Assembly: GCF_003385515.1 (NCBI RefSeq)
Contig: NZ_QNVT01000012.1
Location: 1 to 64,000 of the forward strand
DNA from: Chryseobacterium pennae
GTDB taxonomy: Bacteria > Bacteroidota > Bacteroidia > Flavobacteriales > Weeksellaceae
Length of the DNA stretch: 64,000 nt
Direction of reading: 5' to 3'
Position 1 is the first letter of the stretch. Every line of letters begins with the position of its first letter. The position numbers were made by a program, and so were the translations under genes. This document shows positions 7,974-17,250 of this stretch, piece by piece. Under the pieces are notes generated by a model that saw only the letters and a list, made by a program, of their open reading frames with translations, was not told the origin of the DNA and made no database searches.

Positions 7974-10796
7974 TTAAAATGTTAAATTAAGACCCAAAGT
8001 ATAAATGGCTGAAATTGGATAGATATTATTATCCACCCCCATTTGTACCCTGTCGGTATTTAAAACTTCAGGTGAGAACCCATTATATTTGAAACTTGTC
8101 CATGGATTCTGTGCACTTACATATAATCTTAGCTTTGTAATCGACATCGATTTTGTAAATGATTGAGGTAAATTATATCCCACCTGAATATTTCTGATTC
8201 TTATGTAGCTTCCATCTTCTACATAAAAACTGTTGGGTAAAATAATAGCCTGGTTATTGGTTGCCATTGAATAGGTATTGGATGTTCCTTCCCCATGCCA
8301 TCTGTTATTGTAAAAATCCAGATCCCAGCTTTCATTTCCATAGCGCTGCTCTCTGTTGAAATTGTAAATTTTATTTCCGAACACTCCTTGAAAATCAATA
8401 GCAAAATCAAAGTCATATACATTCATATTCACACCAAATCCATAAGTTCCTTTTGGAATAGGGCTTCCTAAAAATGTCTTATCTCTAACATCGATCACTC
8501 CGTTTCCATCCAAATCTTCAAATCTAAACCCTCCGGCCTGTGCACCATTTTGAACCGCCGATGCGTCTACTTCTGCCTTATTCTGAAAAATACCTGCCAC
8601 CTGGTAACCATAATATGAACCCACAGCCTGTCCTTCCTGAAGTCTTATGATGGAATTACCATATAAACTGGCCCCTGCATTTAAGTATGAATCATTTAAA
8701 ACAGAGGTAATCTTATTCTTTAAAGTGGTTAAGTTTCCATATACACCGATTTTTATATGATCATTAATCTTAGTATCGTAATTAACCGAAAATTCAAATC
8801 CTTTATTATTAAAAGAGTACGCATTCGTAATATAGTTATTCCAGTTAGAAGCACCGGAAACCATTCCCTGAACAATACCATACACTACATCTTTGGTATC
8901 TTTATCAAAATAAGTAGCATCTATTTTCAGTTTATTATTGAACATGGCCATTTCCAATCCGAAATCTTTACCTGTTGTTGTTTCCCAGCCAATATTCGGA
9001 TCTATAACTTTGTCTATTGTTTCTGCAGGATATCCGGAATCTCCATAATAAGCGCCTCCCTCCAGTTTAGTAGTATTTAAGGTGTAAGCTCTCTGTACAT
9101 CCGGATTACCCAGCTTACCCCAGCTTGCTCTTAATTTTAAAAGATTAACAACATTCTGCTGACTCATAAAGTTTTCTTTGGAAATTACCCATCCTGCACT
9201 TACAGCAGGAAATACACGAGATCTGTCATTCGCAGAATACTTAGAAGTTCCATCTCTACGAACCGATGCATTCACTAGGTATTTCCCATCATAATCATAA
9301 TTAAGCCTTCCGAAAAAGGATTCAATTCTGTCCTGATAAGGAATAACATTTCTTTCTTTTTCATCGAAACTTGTTTTATAAATATCCGTTCCTTTAGAAA
9401 TATCCAGAGAAGCATTTGTTCCGTTATAATTAACGTTTAAAGCTTCTGCATAGGCCTGAGAATAGGAGTTTCTGGTTCTGGAGAAACCTGCCAGTAATTC
9501 TACATTATGTTTTCCAAAATCTTTTTTCCAGCTTAATGTATTATCCCAGATATAATTTCTGGTTCTCGAATCTCTTGTTATTAATTTATTTGGTTTCTGA
9601 TCGGCAACAGGAACGTAACCGAATGTTGGGGTATATTCGTATTTATTCGAATTAATATTATCAGAACTATAACTGATTCGTAAAGTAAAATCTTTTAAAA
9701 ATTTATATTCTCCCCAGATATTATTCAGCAGTCTTTCTTCTCTTGTCTGAGATCTGAATAAATCCATTTTTGCTCTGGAGTTAGGAACTTTTGCTAATGT
9801 AAAATATTGGTAATCCCCTGTAGCCGGATTAATTGGAGCATAAACTGGAGGAGATGAATAAGCGTCCAGCAAAGTATTATTTACATGATCTGTACGCATT
9901 TTTGAAAAAGTGAAATTATTACCTATGGTTATATTATCTGTAATTTTATAACTCAAATTCACTTTGGTTGTAAATCTATTAAAACCACTGCCTGAATTAA
10001 TACCTTGTCCTGCTGCCAAATTTCCTTCATCCTGAAGATTTCCGGCACTTACATAATAGTTCAGCTTTCCAAGGTTTCCTGAAGCCGAAATATCATTCGA
10101 GTTAATGATACTTGTTCTCAAAATCTCTTTGAACCAATCTGTATCTGCAGGATAAGATGATCTGTCTAAAAATACAGGGTCTTTTACTTTATCATTGATT
10201 AGTTTCTCATTATACAGCTGTAGATACTGATCTGAATTAACCATTTTAGGAACGTTCGTTACCGTTTTAATTCCTAGATACGAGTTAAAATTAAAAACTG
10301 GTTTTTTACCTCTTCCGGTTTTGGTTTTAATGATCACAGCACCATTGGATGCTCTGGCCCCATAAATTGCCAAACTGGAAGGATCCTTCAGCACACTCAT
10401 AGATTCAATATCCTGAGGGCTTAAGAATGAGATATCATCTGTAATCATTCCATCAACAATAAAAACAGTTTTCCCCGTTAATGAACTAATCCCTCTGATG
10501 TCCACTCTGGGAGAACCTCCCGGTGCTCCGGAGTTTAAAACCTGTACACCTGCTACCCTTCCCTGTATAGAACTAATTGGGTTGGCATTCGGTTTATTCG
10601 CTAAATCTTTAGCAGAAACGATTCCGATACTACCGGTCACATTCTCTTTTTTCTGCGATCCATATCCGATCAGAACCACCTCGTCGATCTTCTGCTCTTT
10701 GGCAGCAGTATCTTTAGGCTGAGTCTGAGCATTGACATTCATACCAAAGTATAGAACAGCAATGAGACATGAATATTTTACATTACTTTGTTTCAT
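7974..10796 (-). CDS. SusC/RagA family TonB-dependent outer-membrane transporter
   Basis: 940 residues. Signal peptide (cleavage near residue 23, NVNAQ), a short extension with IDEVVLIGYGSQKKENVTGS, then the plug domain (SVLKDPSSLAIYGARASNGAVIIKTK) and a 22-strand barrel ending in SAIYTLGLNLTF, an aromatic C-terminus. The carboxypeptidase-like N-terminal domain common in SusC proteins is absent, and no sigma-interaction (secretin/TonB short N-terminal) domain is visible, so control by an anti-sigma partner is unlikely. It imports oligosaccharides with TonB/ExbBD energy. First gene of the locus; no regulator lies next to it. Confidence 0.95.
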   Translation of the reverse strand: MKQSNVKYSCLIAVLYFGMNVNAQTQPKDTAAKEQKIDEVVLIGYGSQKKENVTGSIGIVSAKDLANKPNANPISSIQGRVAGVQVLNSGAPGGSPRVDIRGISSLTGKTVFIVDGMITDDISFLSPQDIESMSVLKDPSSLAIYGARASNGAVIIKTKTGRGKKPVFNFNSYLGIKTVTNVPKMVNSDQYLQLYNEKLINDKVKDPVFLDRSSYPADTDWFKEILRTSIINSNDISASGNLGKLNYYVSAGNLQDEGNLAAGQGINSGSGFNRFTTKVNLSYKITDNITIGNNFTFSKMRTDHVNNTLLDAYSSPPVYAPINPATGDYQYFTLAKVPNSRAKMDLFRSQTREERLLNNIWGEYKFLKDFTLRISYSSDNINSNKYEYTPTFGYVPVADQKPNKLITRDSRTRNYIWDNTLSWKKDFGKHNVELLAGFSRTRNSYSQAYAEALNVNYNGTNASLDISKGTDIYKTSFDEKERNVIPYQDRIESFFGRLNYDYDGKYLVNASVRRDGTSKYSANDRSRVFPAVSAGWVISKENFMSQQNVVNLLKLRASWGKLGNPDVQRAYTLNTTKLEGGAYYGDSGYPAETIDKVIDPNIGWETTTGKDFGLEMAMFNNKLKIDATYFDKDTKDVVYGIVQGMVSGASNWNNYITNAYSFNNKGFEFSVNYDTKINDHIKIGVYGNLTTLKNKITSVLNDSYLNAGASLYGNSIIRLQEGQAVGSYYGYQVAGIFQNKAEVDASAVQNGAQAGGFRFEDLDGNGVIDVRDKTFLGSPIPKGTYGFGVNMNVYDFDFAIDFQGVFGNKIYNFNREQRYGNESWDLDFYNNRWHGEGTSNTYSMATNNQAIILPNSFYVEDGSYIRIRNIQVGYNLPQSFTKSMSITKLRLYVSAQNPWTSFKYNGFSPEVLNTDRVQMGVDNNIYPISAIYTLGLNLTF

Positions 10797-11081
10797 ATAG
10801 TTTCAATTTTATTCGTACAATCAGATTTTCAACAATGTCTCATTTAGAAGCATTCAATTTCTCAAAAGAAGACATTAGTCAAAAATATAAAAAAAACCGA
10901 ACCATGTTAAGATATCTTAAAAATTTAAAAACAATTGTATTTTTTTACGTAAAAACATAAATATGATTGCATTTTGTGAATTTAAATACAAAATAAACAT
11001 TAATTTAATATCACATCACTAATAACAAAATCATGATTTCAACTCAAAAAATCACCAAATAATTCACTAATCATTAATATT
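10797..11081. other. Intergenic region between divergent SusC and DUF4197 genes
   Basis: About 300 bp, very AT-rich, no coding segment. It should hold the promoter of the SusC operon. The best minus-strand -7 match is TATTTTTG (plus strand caaaaata, 10880-10887); a well-placed -33 TTG was not found, so this assignment is weak. No clear direct-repeat operator was seen. Confidence 0.4.
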
Positions 11082-11111
11082 TTGTTAAATACAAAATAGT
11101 ATTTACCTTTG
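11082..11111 (+). promoter_or_regulatory. Bacteroidota-type promoter for the DUF4197 gene
   Basis: TTG at 11082-11084 and TACCTTTG at 11104-11111, spacing 19 bp, match TTG-N(17-23)-TAnnTTTG. Transcription would start near 11117, about 28 bp before the chosen ATG at 11145. This position argues against starting translation at the TTG at 11109. Confidence 0.6.
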
Positions 11112-11144
11112 GTGCAGTTTTTGAGAAAAGCAATAAAAAGATCA

Positions 11145-11816
11145 ATGAAAAAATATATCGTTGCAGCCGCTCTTATCATAGGAACCGGTGCTGTTATTAC
11201 CACCTCTGTACAATCCTGTACAACATTGGCCACATCTGATATGGGGCTTTCTATTATTAAAAGAATGCTACTCAATGGCATTGATAAGGGAATGGGTATT
11301 TATACCAACAAAGAAGCCTTCTTACAGAATAATATGGTAGACAAGGCTCTTCCTAAAGAACTTAGAGAGATCAACTCCATGCTGGAAAAGATAGCGCCAT
11401 CACTGGTTGCTAAAGAGAGAGATTATATTGCGCAGGCAGCAGCCTATACCGTAAATACTTCAAGGCCCATTCTGCAGGGTGCTGTAAACAGCTTAAACGC
11501 GCAGGATGTAACGCGAATCATTGAAGGAACTACTGCAACACAGATCCTTAAAGAAAAAACTTCACAACAGCTTATTGCTGCCATCGCTCCGAAGGTGGAT
11601 GAAAAGCTTAATGAATATGGCATTGTAAAAACCATCAATACATCTTTAGCGGGAAGTAATTTCCTCGGAAGTCTTCTGGGAGGAAATAAGAACACCGTAA
11701 ATTCAGGTGGATTAAGCCAGCTTGCTTCTGAACAGTTGGTAGCAGGACTCTTTAATATTATTGAAGATTACGAGCACCAGAACTCCAAGTCACTGCTGGG
11801 GCCATTTGGAAAATAG
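11145..11816 (+). CDS. DUF4197 family exported protein
   Basis: 223 residues from ATG 11145; an upstream in-frame TTG at 11109 lies inside the promoter and is rejected. N-terminal hydrophobic segment YIVAAALIIGTGAVITTSVQSC looks like a signal or lipoprotein signal. The body matches DUF4197: IDKGMGIYTNKEAFLQNN, ALPKELREINSMLEKIAPSL, RPILQGAVNSLNAQDVTRIIEG, ATQILKEKTSQQLIAAIAPKV. Such proteins are helical and found in many Gram-negatives without known function. A glycine-rich segment (SNFLGSLLGGN) follows. The DUF493 gene starts 41 bp downstream, probably in the same transcript. Confidence 0.85.
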   Translation: MKKYIVAAALIIGTGAVITTSVQSCTTLATSDMGLSIIKRMLLNGIDKGMGIYTNKEAFLQNNMVDKALPKELREINSMLEKIAPSLVAKERDYIAQAAAYTVNTSRPILQGAVNSLNAQDVTRIIEGTTATQILKEKTSQQLIAAIAPKVDEKLNEYGIVKTINTSLAGSNFLGSLLGGNKNTVNSGGLSQLASEQLVAGLFNIIEDYEHQNSKSLLGPFGK

Positions 11817-11857
11817 AAAAAAATTCGTTATATTTATATATTATATTAGAATTGCAG

Positions 11858-12163
11858 ATGGATATATTACAAGGAAATCAACACGCAAATCCTGAAGACT
11901 TTTATAAATCTTTAAAGGAAAAACTGGAAGGTCATCATGATTTTCCTGAGGATTATTTATTTAAATTTATTATTCCTACAGACCAATCAAAACTTACAGA
12001 AATTTACAAAGTATTTGATGGTATCAAATTTACATTGGGAAATCGCGAAAGCAAAAATGGAAAATACACAGCCTGCAACATTAATGCATTTGTTTTAGAT
12101 GCGGATCAGGTAGTGAAAATTTATAAAGAAGTAGCAAAAATAGAAGGCGTTATTCTATTGTAA
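11858..12163 (+). CDS. DUF493 (YbeD-like) family protein
   Basis: 101 residues from ATG 11858 (a TTG two codons upstream is a less likely start). It shows the compact alpha/beta ACT-like DUF493 pattern: EDFYKSLKEKLEGHHDFPEDYLFKFIIP, then IKFTLGNRESKNGKYTACNI and a C-terminal DQVVKIYKEVAKIEGVILL. Small cytosolic protein; E. coli YbeD is the structural model, with a suggested but unproven regulatory role. A strong terminator follows directly. Confidence 0.85.
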   Translation: MDILQGNQHANPEDFYKSLKEKLEGHHDFPEDYLFKFIIPTDQSKLTEIYKVFDGIKFTLGNRESKNGKYTACNINAFVLDADQVVKIYKEVAKIEGVILL

Positions 12164-12167
12164 AAAA

Positions 12168-12204
12168 GAAACCGTTTCATTTAATTATGAAACGGTTTCT
12201 TTTT
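12168..12204 (+). terminator. Strong rho-independent terminator
   Basis: Perfect 13-bp stem gaaaccgtttcat / atgaaacggtttc with a 6-nt loop (ttaatt), followed by ttttt. It ends the 11145-12163 transcript four bases after the stop. Confidence 0.9.
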
Positions 12205-12367
12205 AGCTCTATTCATTAAAAACTATTCTTATTTTTTAATATTTTAATCTATTAAAATAAAGTGAATTAAGGGTAAGAATTAATTCTGAGTCAAAAACCA
12301 TTATTGACTGTCTCTTATTTTTTGCCTTCACCCCCACTCAAAATGTATAATCATTTTTTTTAATAAT

Positions 12368-12394
12368 AAAAACCGCCTCTATTGAGACGGTTTT
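12368..12394 (-). terminator. Terminator of the M43 protease gene
   Basis: Stem aaaaccgcctc / gagacggtttt with one mismatch and a 4-nt loop, 30 bp beyond the minus-strand stop; A-rich left side gives the minus-strand T tract. Near-symmetrical, so it may act in both directions. Confidence 0.65.
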
Positions 12395-12423
12395 ATCAGC
12401 TTAATACTTTGCTGTATTTATTA

Positions 12424-14484
12424 TTATTTCTTAACGAACTTAATGCTTTCTGAAACTTTAGCATTATTAATCGTAATCACGTAAACTCCTTTCACAAGAT
12501 CAGCTACATGAATCTGATTATCATTAATTTTTCCTTTTTTAACAACTTGTCCTACAGTATTATGAATTTCAAATTGAGATTCTCCGGAAAGTCCTGTAAC
12601 ATTCAGAATATCATTAACCGGGTTAGGGTATACTCCAAAAGTATTTTTCTTATTTACTTCTGTAGTTGATAAAGATTCTCTTGTAGTAAAGGCTTTAGTT
12701 TCATAAGAGAATTCACCATTCGTTTCAAATATAGTCTGTCCTGTCCCTGAAGAACCTACAGTTAGTTTTGCATATCCACTTGCACCATTAGCCAACTGTC
12801 CGGTTAAACCATCCCCAAAATCATCAGATATAGTAAACACATAACAATCTGTAGGTAAATCCCACACCTGAGTGATAAGAGCCGGATCTGGATCACCATC
12901 TTCGGTATTACCATATCTTCCGGATTTTACAATCTGTCCACTACTGTTTTTAAGATTCCATCTTGTCTCCTGTCCCCATCTGTCTCTCTGTAATTTGAAG
13001 GTAACTGTAGTTGTTCCAAAATACTGAGGTGCTACAGGTTTCACATAGTCACCAGATGTAGTATTATTAGTACTTCTCTGATCCGTTGTTCCATTTACAG
13101 AAGCAATAGAGAAGGAAACTCCTGAAGATGCTATAGATGCGTCAACAGGAATATTAATCACACTTGATTTATCCTGAGTAAGATTTCCTGTCCAGTTAAA
13201 TGTCTGAGCAGCACCTCCACTCATGCTGTAAGTGATAACAGCCGATGTCAGATTAGCAGTACCTCTGTTTGTAATAAGCAGACGCAATGATCCTTGCCCA
13301 CAATTAACAACTCCTATGGAACATCCGCCATCATATTTTATTTCAGCATCATTTGGAAATAAAGGAATAGCCTGATCTTTAGTAGAAGCTTTCAGCTCCA
13401 TTCTTCTTGGAGAATTATCCATCACCGTTCTGATCCTTGTTTTCTGATCATTAGTATAGATATTCATACAGGTATCATTGGTATAGTCCATATAATTCTG
13501 AACCATTTCAAAAACGTTCGGATCATTACAACTCTGTATAGAAGCATTACATTGATAATTTGCAGTATGTGCAGTAGGGGTATCTGCGCAGTAATCATTA
13601 CCACATGCAGAGTCTCCCCAGATATGTCTTAATCCCAGGAAGTGGCCTACTTCATGAGTCATCGTTCTTCCTCTGTCATAACCAGGCTGCATAATGAAAG
13701 TAGTATCATCATAATCCATACTACCGAAAGTAGAATATCCGGCAACAACTCCATCCGTAGCTGCAAGACCCATGTTAGTATTCAGACCCGGAAGTGTAGA
13801 ATTAGAAGGAAACTGGGCATATCCCAATAAACCGTTATCTGCAAAGTCCACACTCCACATGTTCATATATTTGGTTGGATCTCAAATCGTTTTAGTCTTT
13901 ACAATACCGTCAAGATAATTTGTATACCCTTGGCTTTCATCACCTCTTCCCCAGTAATCTCTACAAAGATTTACTCTATCAATTCCATTGGTAGGATTTC
14001 CGTTAGGATCTACTTTTGCAAGTACAAATTCTATTTCAGTATCAGCACCAATTGGGTTGTTATTAAAACCAGGAGTGTTAACTTTTTTTCTGAAGTCGTT
14101 AGTCATCACAGTAAGCTGTGACATTACCTGAGTGTCAGAAATATTTGGAGCTACTCCTACATTCTGACCACTGTGGATAACGTGTACTACCACCGGAATT
14201 GTAATTACATTTCCAATCTGAGACTTGTTTGCTTTCGCCTTTTCAATCAAAGGAGCAATCCATGCTTCAAACTTCTCTGATGATAATCTGTCTGGAAACT
14301 TCTTCTGCAAGTTGTCTTCATATTCAACAGTCCCACATTTTTCCATTCCTTTAGGATCAAGTTCTCTTTTCTCCCATACTTTTTTTGATGGTTTTCCACC
14401 ATCTCTCTTCTGTGCATTTGAAAATCCAACGCCCATAAAAAACAATACGGCTAAAGAGGATTTAAAAATAGTAGATTTTCTCAT
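12424..14484 (-). pseudogene. Secreted M43 (pappalysin-like) zinc metalloprotease with T9SS tail, split by in-frame TGA
   Basis: One 687-codon frame on the minus strand, interrupted only by TGA at 13882-13884 (codon 201). Before it: signal peptide (LAVLFFMGVGFSNAQ) and the prodomain/N-domain up to DGIVKTKTI. After it: DPTKYMNMWSVDF, the zinc site HEVGHFLGLRH, the Met-turn region MVQNYMDYTNDTCMN, a beta-sandwich part, and a T9SS type A sorting domain (FGVYPNPVNDILNV to SIKFVKK). M43 proteases usually have WDP before this strand, so TGG to TGA explains the stop. The downstream half could start at ATG 13866 but would lack a signal peptide. Terminators and context are otherwise intact, suggesting recent loss, a readthrough case, or a sequence error. 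Confidence 0.88.
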
Positions 14485-14578
14485 TAATATATTTTTTATA
14501 TTTTAGCAAATATATAAAATAAAATTACTTAACAATTTAACTATTCAATAAAATATTAAATAAAATAAAAATAACACA

Positions 14579-15055
14579 ATGAAGGCATTTTTAACATTAA
14601 TGAGTATTATTTTAATTACATCAACAATATGTTGTGCTAATCAAAATAAAAAAGATAATAATGAAACAAAAACAACAAAAAACGATAAACAAAAAAAAAT
14701 TGAAAAAATACAGCTAACAGAAATAACAAGGGGAATCCATCGAAATTCTATTTTTACACCAACCTTTAAAATCACTGTTTTAAATGGTGATTCCACAAAA
14801 TACACAACAAATCCTTCCGAATGGGATAATATATCCAGACAGGCAGAAGCTCTTGATCTCTCCAAAATATCAGAACTTCAGTCTCCTACTACAGGCAGAT
14901 ATTCTGATCAGGCCTTATCCTCAACTCTTCTCATTACTTCTGGGGGAACAACCTACACTTCCGCAACATTTGACGCCGGCAACCCTCCAAAAGAACTGGA
15001 AGCGTTATACTACACTATCCGGCAACCAAAAGGAAAAAAGAAAAAAACACCTTAA
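14579..15055 (+). CDS. Hypothetical lipoprotein
   Basis: 158 residues. Lipoprotein-like signal ending ITSTICCANQ, then a Lys/Asn/Asp/Thr-rich linker (about residues 22-45) and a small beta-rich domain: ITRGIHRNSIFTPTFKITVLNG, PSEWDNISRQAEALDLSKI, TTGRYSDQALSSTLLITSGGTTYTSATFDAG. A Lys-rich tail follows. The pattern resembles small Bacteroidota lipoproteins that measure inclination to peptide-like folds, but I recognise no named family. Divergent from the protease gene, and ended by a shared bidirectional terminator. Confidence 0.75.
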   Translation: MKAFLTLMSIILITSTICCANQNKKDNNETKTTKNDKQKKIEKIQLTEITRGIHRNSIFTPTFKITVLNGDSTKYTTNPSEWDNISRQAEALDLSKISELQSPTTGRYSDQALSSTLLITSGGTTYTSATFDAGNPPKELEALYYTIRQPKGKKKKTP

Positions 15056-15102
15056 ACCCATTTAAGTTTCCGGCGGTTATTCCAAAAGAAAAGTATAAAA
15101 TA

Positions 15103-15139
15103 AAAAGAGTCCGTTTTAGCTTGTAAAACGGACTCTTTT
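15103..15139. terminator. Bidirectional terminator
   Basis: Perfect 16-bp stem aaaagagtccgtttta / taaaacggactctttt with loop gcttg, A tract left and T tract right, between the convergent genes 14579-15055 (+) and 15155-15505 (-). Confidence 0.9.
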
Positions 15140-15154
15140 ATATATAATTAATTA

Positions 15155-15505
15155 TTATTTTTCAATAAAGAACTTGACATTATCAATAGGCCTTCCCAAC
15201 ATGGCTACCGAACCTTTTACCAAAATCGGTCTCTGGATCAGTGAAGGGTTTTCAGACAGAATTTTTATCCATTCTTCTTCAGAATAATTTTTGTCTGCAT
15301 AGTTATCAGTATACAGTTTATCTGTCTTCCTAATGATATGAAAAACGCTCTGATTAAGCTTCTTCAAGACGGTTTTAATCTCCAGAATACTCAAGGGATC
15401 TTCAATAATATTGATAATCTCAAAAGGCACTCCGTTTTCATCAAGATACTCTAATACTGCATTTGACTTTGAACAGCTTCCGTTATGTAAAACCTTAACT
15501 AACAT
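15155..15505 (-). CDS. ArsC/Spx-family thioredoxin-fold protein (arsenate reductase-like)
   Basis: 116 residues, the normal ArsC-family length. The N-terminal beta strand and CxxS-type site read VLHNGSCSKSNAVLEYL with Cys11; then an EDPLSILEIKTVLKKL segment, ILSENPSLIQRPILVKG with the cis-Pro and the conserved Arg of the arsenate site, and AMLGRPIDN. Likely a glutaredoxin-coupled arsenate reductase or a related thiol oxidoreductase. No ars operon partners (ArsB, ArsR) lie nearby, so a general redox role is equally possible. Confidence 0.85.
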   Translation of the reverse strand: MLVKVLHNGSCSKSNAVLEYLDENGVPFEIINIIEDPLSILEIKTVLKKLNQSVFHIIRKTDKLYTDNYADKNYSEEEWIKILSENPSLIQRPILVKGSVAMLGRPIDNVKFFIEK

Positions 15506-15593
15506 TTCTAATGATTTTAAAAAATTAAACTCTTCTGTAACAAATTTAACAAGAATTCAGTGGATGTTATCTTAATGTTCTGATAAAAGTTTG

Positions 15594-16208
15594 TTAAAAC
15601 AATCCGTTCAATTCTGTTTCAATTTTTTCCAGGATCAATCCGAAGTCTTCCGGCTTTTCAACGAAATCCAAATCATCCACTTCAATAATCAAAAGTTTAC
15701 CTTCTGTATAGTTGGAAATCCATTTTTCATATTTCTGATTCAGTTTTGATAGATATTCAATACTGATAGATGCTTCATATTCACGTCCTCTTTTGTAGAT
15801 TTTCTTTACCAGATTCGGAACGTCTGATTTCAGATAAATTAAAAGATCCGGCGCCGAAACGAAAGATTTCATCAGATCAAAAACAGATGAATAATTATTG
15901 AAATCCCTGTCTGAAAGAAGATTCATATCGTTCAGATTCTCCGCAAAGATATGGGCATCTTCATAGATCGTACGGTCCTGAATAATATTTTTCCCACTTT
16001 CTCTGATCTCTTTTACCTGACGGAATCTGCTTCCCAGAAAATATACCTGCAATGCAAAGCTCCATTTACTCATATCCGAATAAAAATCCTCCAGATAAGG
16101 ATTGTGATCTACGTCTTCAAACTGTGCGTCCCATCCGTAATGCTTGGAAAGCATCGTGGTTAAAGTTGTTTTTCCTGCTCCGATGTTTCCTGTAACTGCA
16201 ATATGCAT
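15594..16208 (-). CDS. Deoxynucleoside kinase
   Basis: 204 residues. P-loop GNIGAGKTT at the N-terminus, Glu-containing FEDVDHNPYLEDFY, the family signature QDRTIYEDAHIFAENL with the DR(x)E-type catalytic region, the LID segment KKIYKRGREYEASISIEYL, and a C-terminal WISNYTEGKLLIIEVDDLDF. It phosphorylates deoxyribonucleosides for the salvage of dNTPs in the cytosol. It follows the 16233-17237 gene by 24 bp on the same strand, probably one operon. Specificity cannot be told from sequence alone. Confidence 0.92.
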   Translation of the reverse strand: MHIAVTGNIGAGKTTLTTMLSKHYGWDAQFEDVDHNPYLEDFYSDMSKWSFALQVYFLGSRFRQVKEIRESGKNIIQDRTIYEDAHIFAENLNDMNLLSDRDFNNYSSVFDLMKSFVSAPDLLIYLKSDVPNLVKKIYKRGREYEASISIEYLSKLNQKYEKWISNYTEGKLLIIEVDDLDFVEKPEDFGLILEKIETELNGLF

Positions 16209-16232
16209 ATTCTTTTTCCTTGTATTAACTGA

Positions 16233-17237
16233 TTAATTGATAAGCTTTTCTACACCTGCAGCCTGCACTTCGGAAGTGTCTTCAATCAACTGTTCCAATG
16301 TATTGTCAGAAGATTTCTTTTCTGCTTCTCCATCGGGCTTTTCTTCAGTATTTCCTACAGGTTTCCCGGTAGATTGCTCTATGATCTGAAGCTCAGCTTC
16401 CTGTTGTTTCTGCTGTCTGGCTTTCTTTACTTTTTCAAGGCTGTAAAGATAAAGCTTGTTCCCCTTGATTTCAAAATAAGAAAGGATGTTTTTATCCACA
16501 ATTTGTGCATCGGGATCTTCAAAAATGACACTCATCCCTTTCTCAGGAATATATTTTAGAATTGAATTATTAGTAACAACCAGAATATTATCATTCTCTC
16601 TTCTGAATCTTTTTCCGTTATCCACCGGAGCTTCAAAGAGTTTTTCAAACTTTACGCTATAAATTCTGAGATGCTTTTTAGTAAGAATATAAACTTTACC
16701 TTCATACACCAACATATCCATCAGATCCTCGAAACTGATATCAAAAGGAAATGCATTGATGGTGGTATCATTTCTGAAATTATACTGTATTAGTCTCTTT
16801 GTACTGTCATCCAATAGCCATAACTGCTGTAGATCTTCAGCATAAGCCATTTTGATAAAACCAAATTTCTGTTTGAAATCAATACGCTGGATTTCATTCA
16901 TATTCTGGTCTACAAATTTCATTTCCTGGGCATTCTCCGAAAACAAAGATAAAGTCAGAGGATTTTGTACCGACTGTACCTTATAAGGAACTGTAAGCAT
17001 CATTTTCCCAATCTGCTTCCCCAAAGAATCATACTTTGTAAAGCTGAAATCCTTGTTTTTATAGATGTACAGATTTCCGTAGTCATCGGCCAGCATATCT
17101 TTGGCTTCCTTCAGCTTCAAGGTATCCAAAGGAAGAACGTTCTGTGCCGCAGAGGTACAGAAAATGAAAATGCATATCAGATAGATTAATCTCAATGTTT
17201 TATATAAAAATATTTTCTTTAAATAGAATGTCAGCAA
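16233..17237 (-). CDS. Hypothetical exported protein with propeller-like repeats
   Basis: 334 residues. Hydrophobic N-terminus LRLIYLICIFIFCTSAAQN as signal peptide. The mature part repeats short beta blades with aromatic and Asp/Gly turns (YGNLYIYKNKDFSFTKYDSLGKQIG, QQLWLLDDSTKRLIQYNF, EGKVYILTKKHLRIYSV, NILVVTNNSILKYIPEKG), which suggests a small beta-propeller. The last 60 residues are low in complexity and rich in Lys, Glu and Gln (KKARQQKQQEAELQIIEQ). It lies between the kinase and cyclotransferase genes, 13 bp after the latter. No known function recognised. Confidence 0.75.
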   Translation of the reverse strand: MLTFYLKKIFLYKTLRLIYLICIFIFCTSAAQNVLPLDTLKLKEAKDMLADDYGNLYIYKNKDFSFTKYDSLGKQIGKMMLTVPYKVQSVQNPLTLSLFSENAQEMKFVDQNMNEIQRIDFKQKFGFIKMAYAEDLQQLWLLDDSTKRLIQYNFRNDTTINAFPFDISFEDLMDMLVYEGKVYILTKKHLRIYSVKFEKLFEAPVDNGKRFRRENDNILVVTNNSILKYIPEKGMSVIFEDPDAQIVDKNILSYFEIKGNKLYLYSLEKVKKARQQKQQEAELQIIEQSTGKPVGNTEEKPDGEAEKKSSDNTLEQLIEDTSEVQAAGVEKLIN

Positions 17238-17250
17238 TTTACACTTTTAA

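Noticed and set aside
10498..10960. Plus-strand frames across the SusC start
   Set aside because: Shadow of the SusC signal peptide and plug region; no family signal and no promoter.
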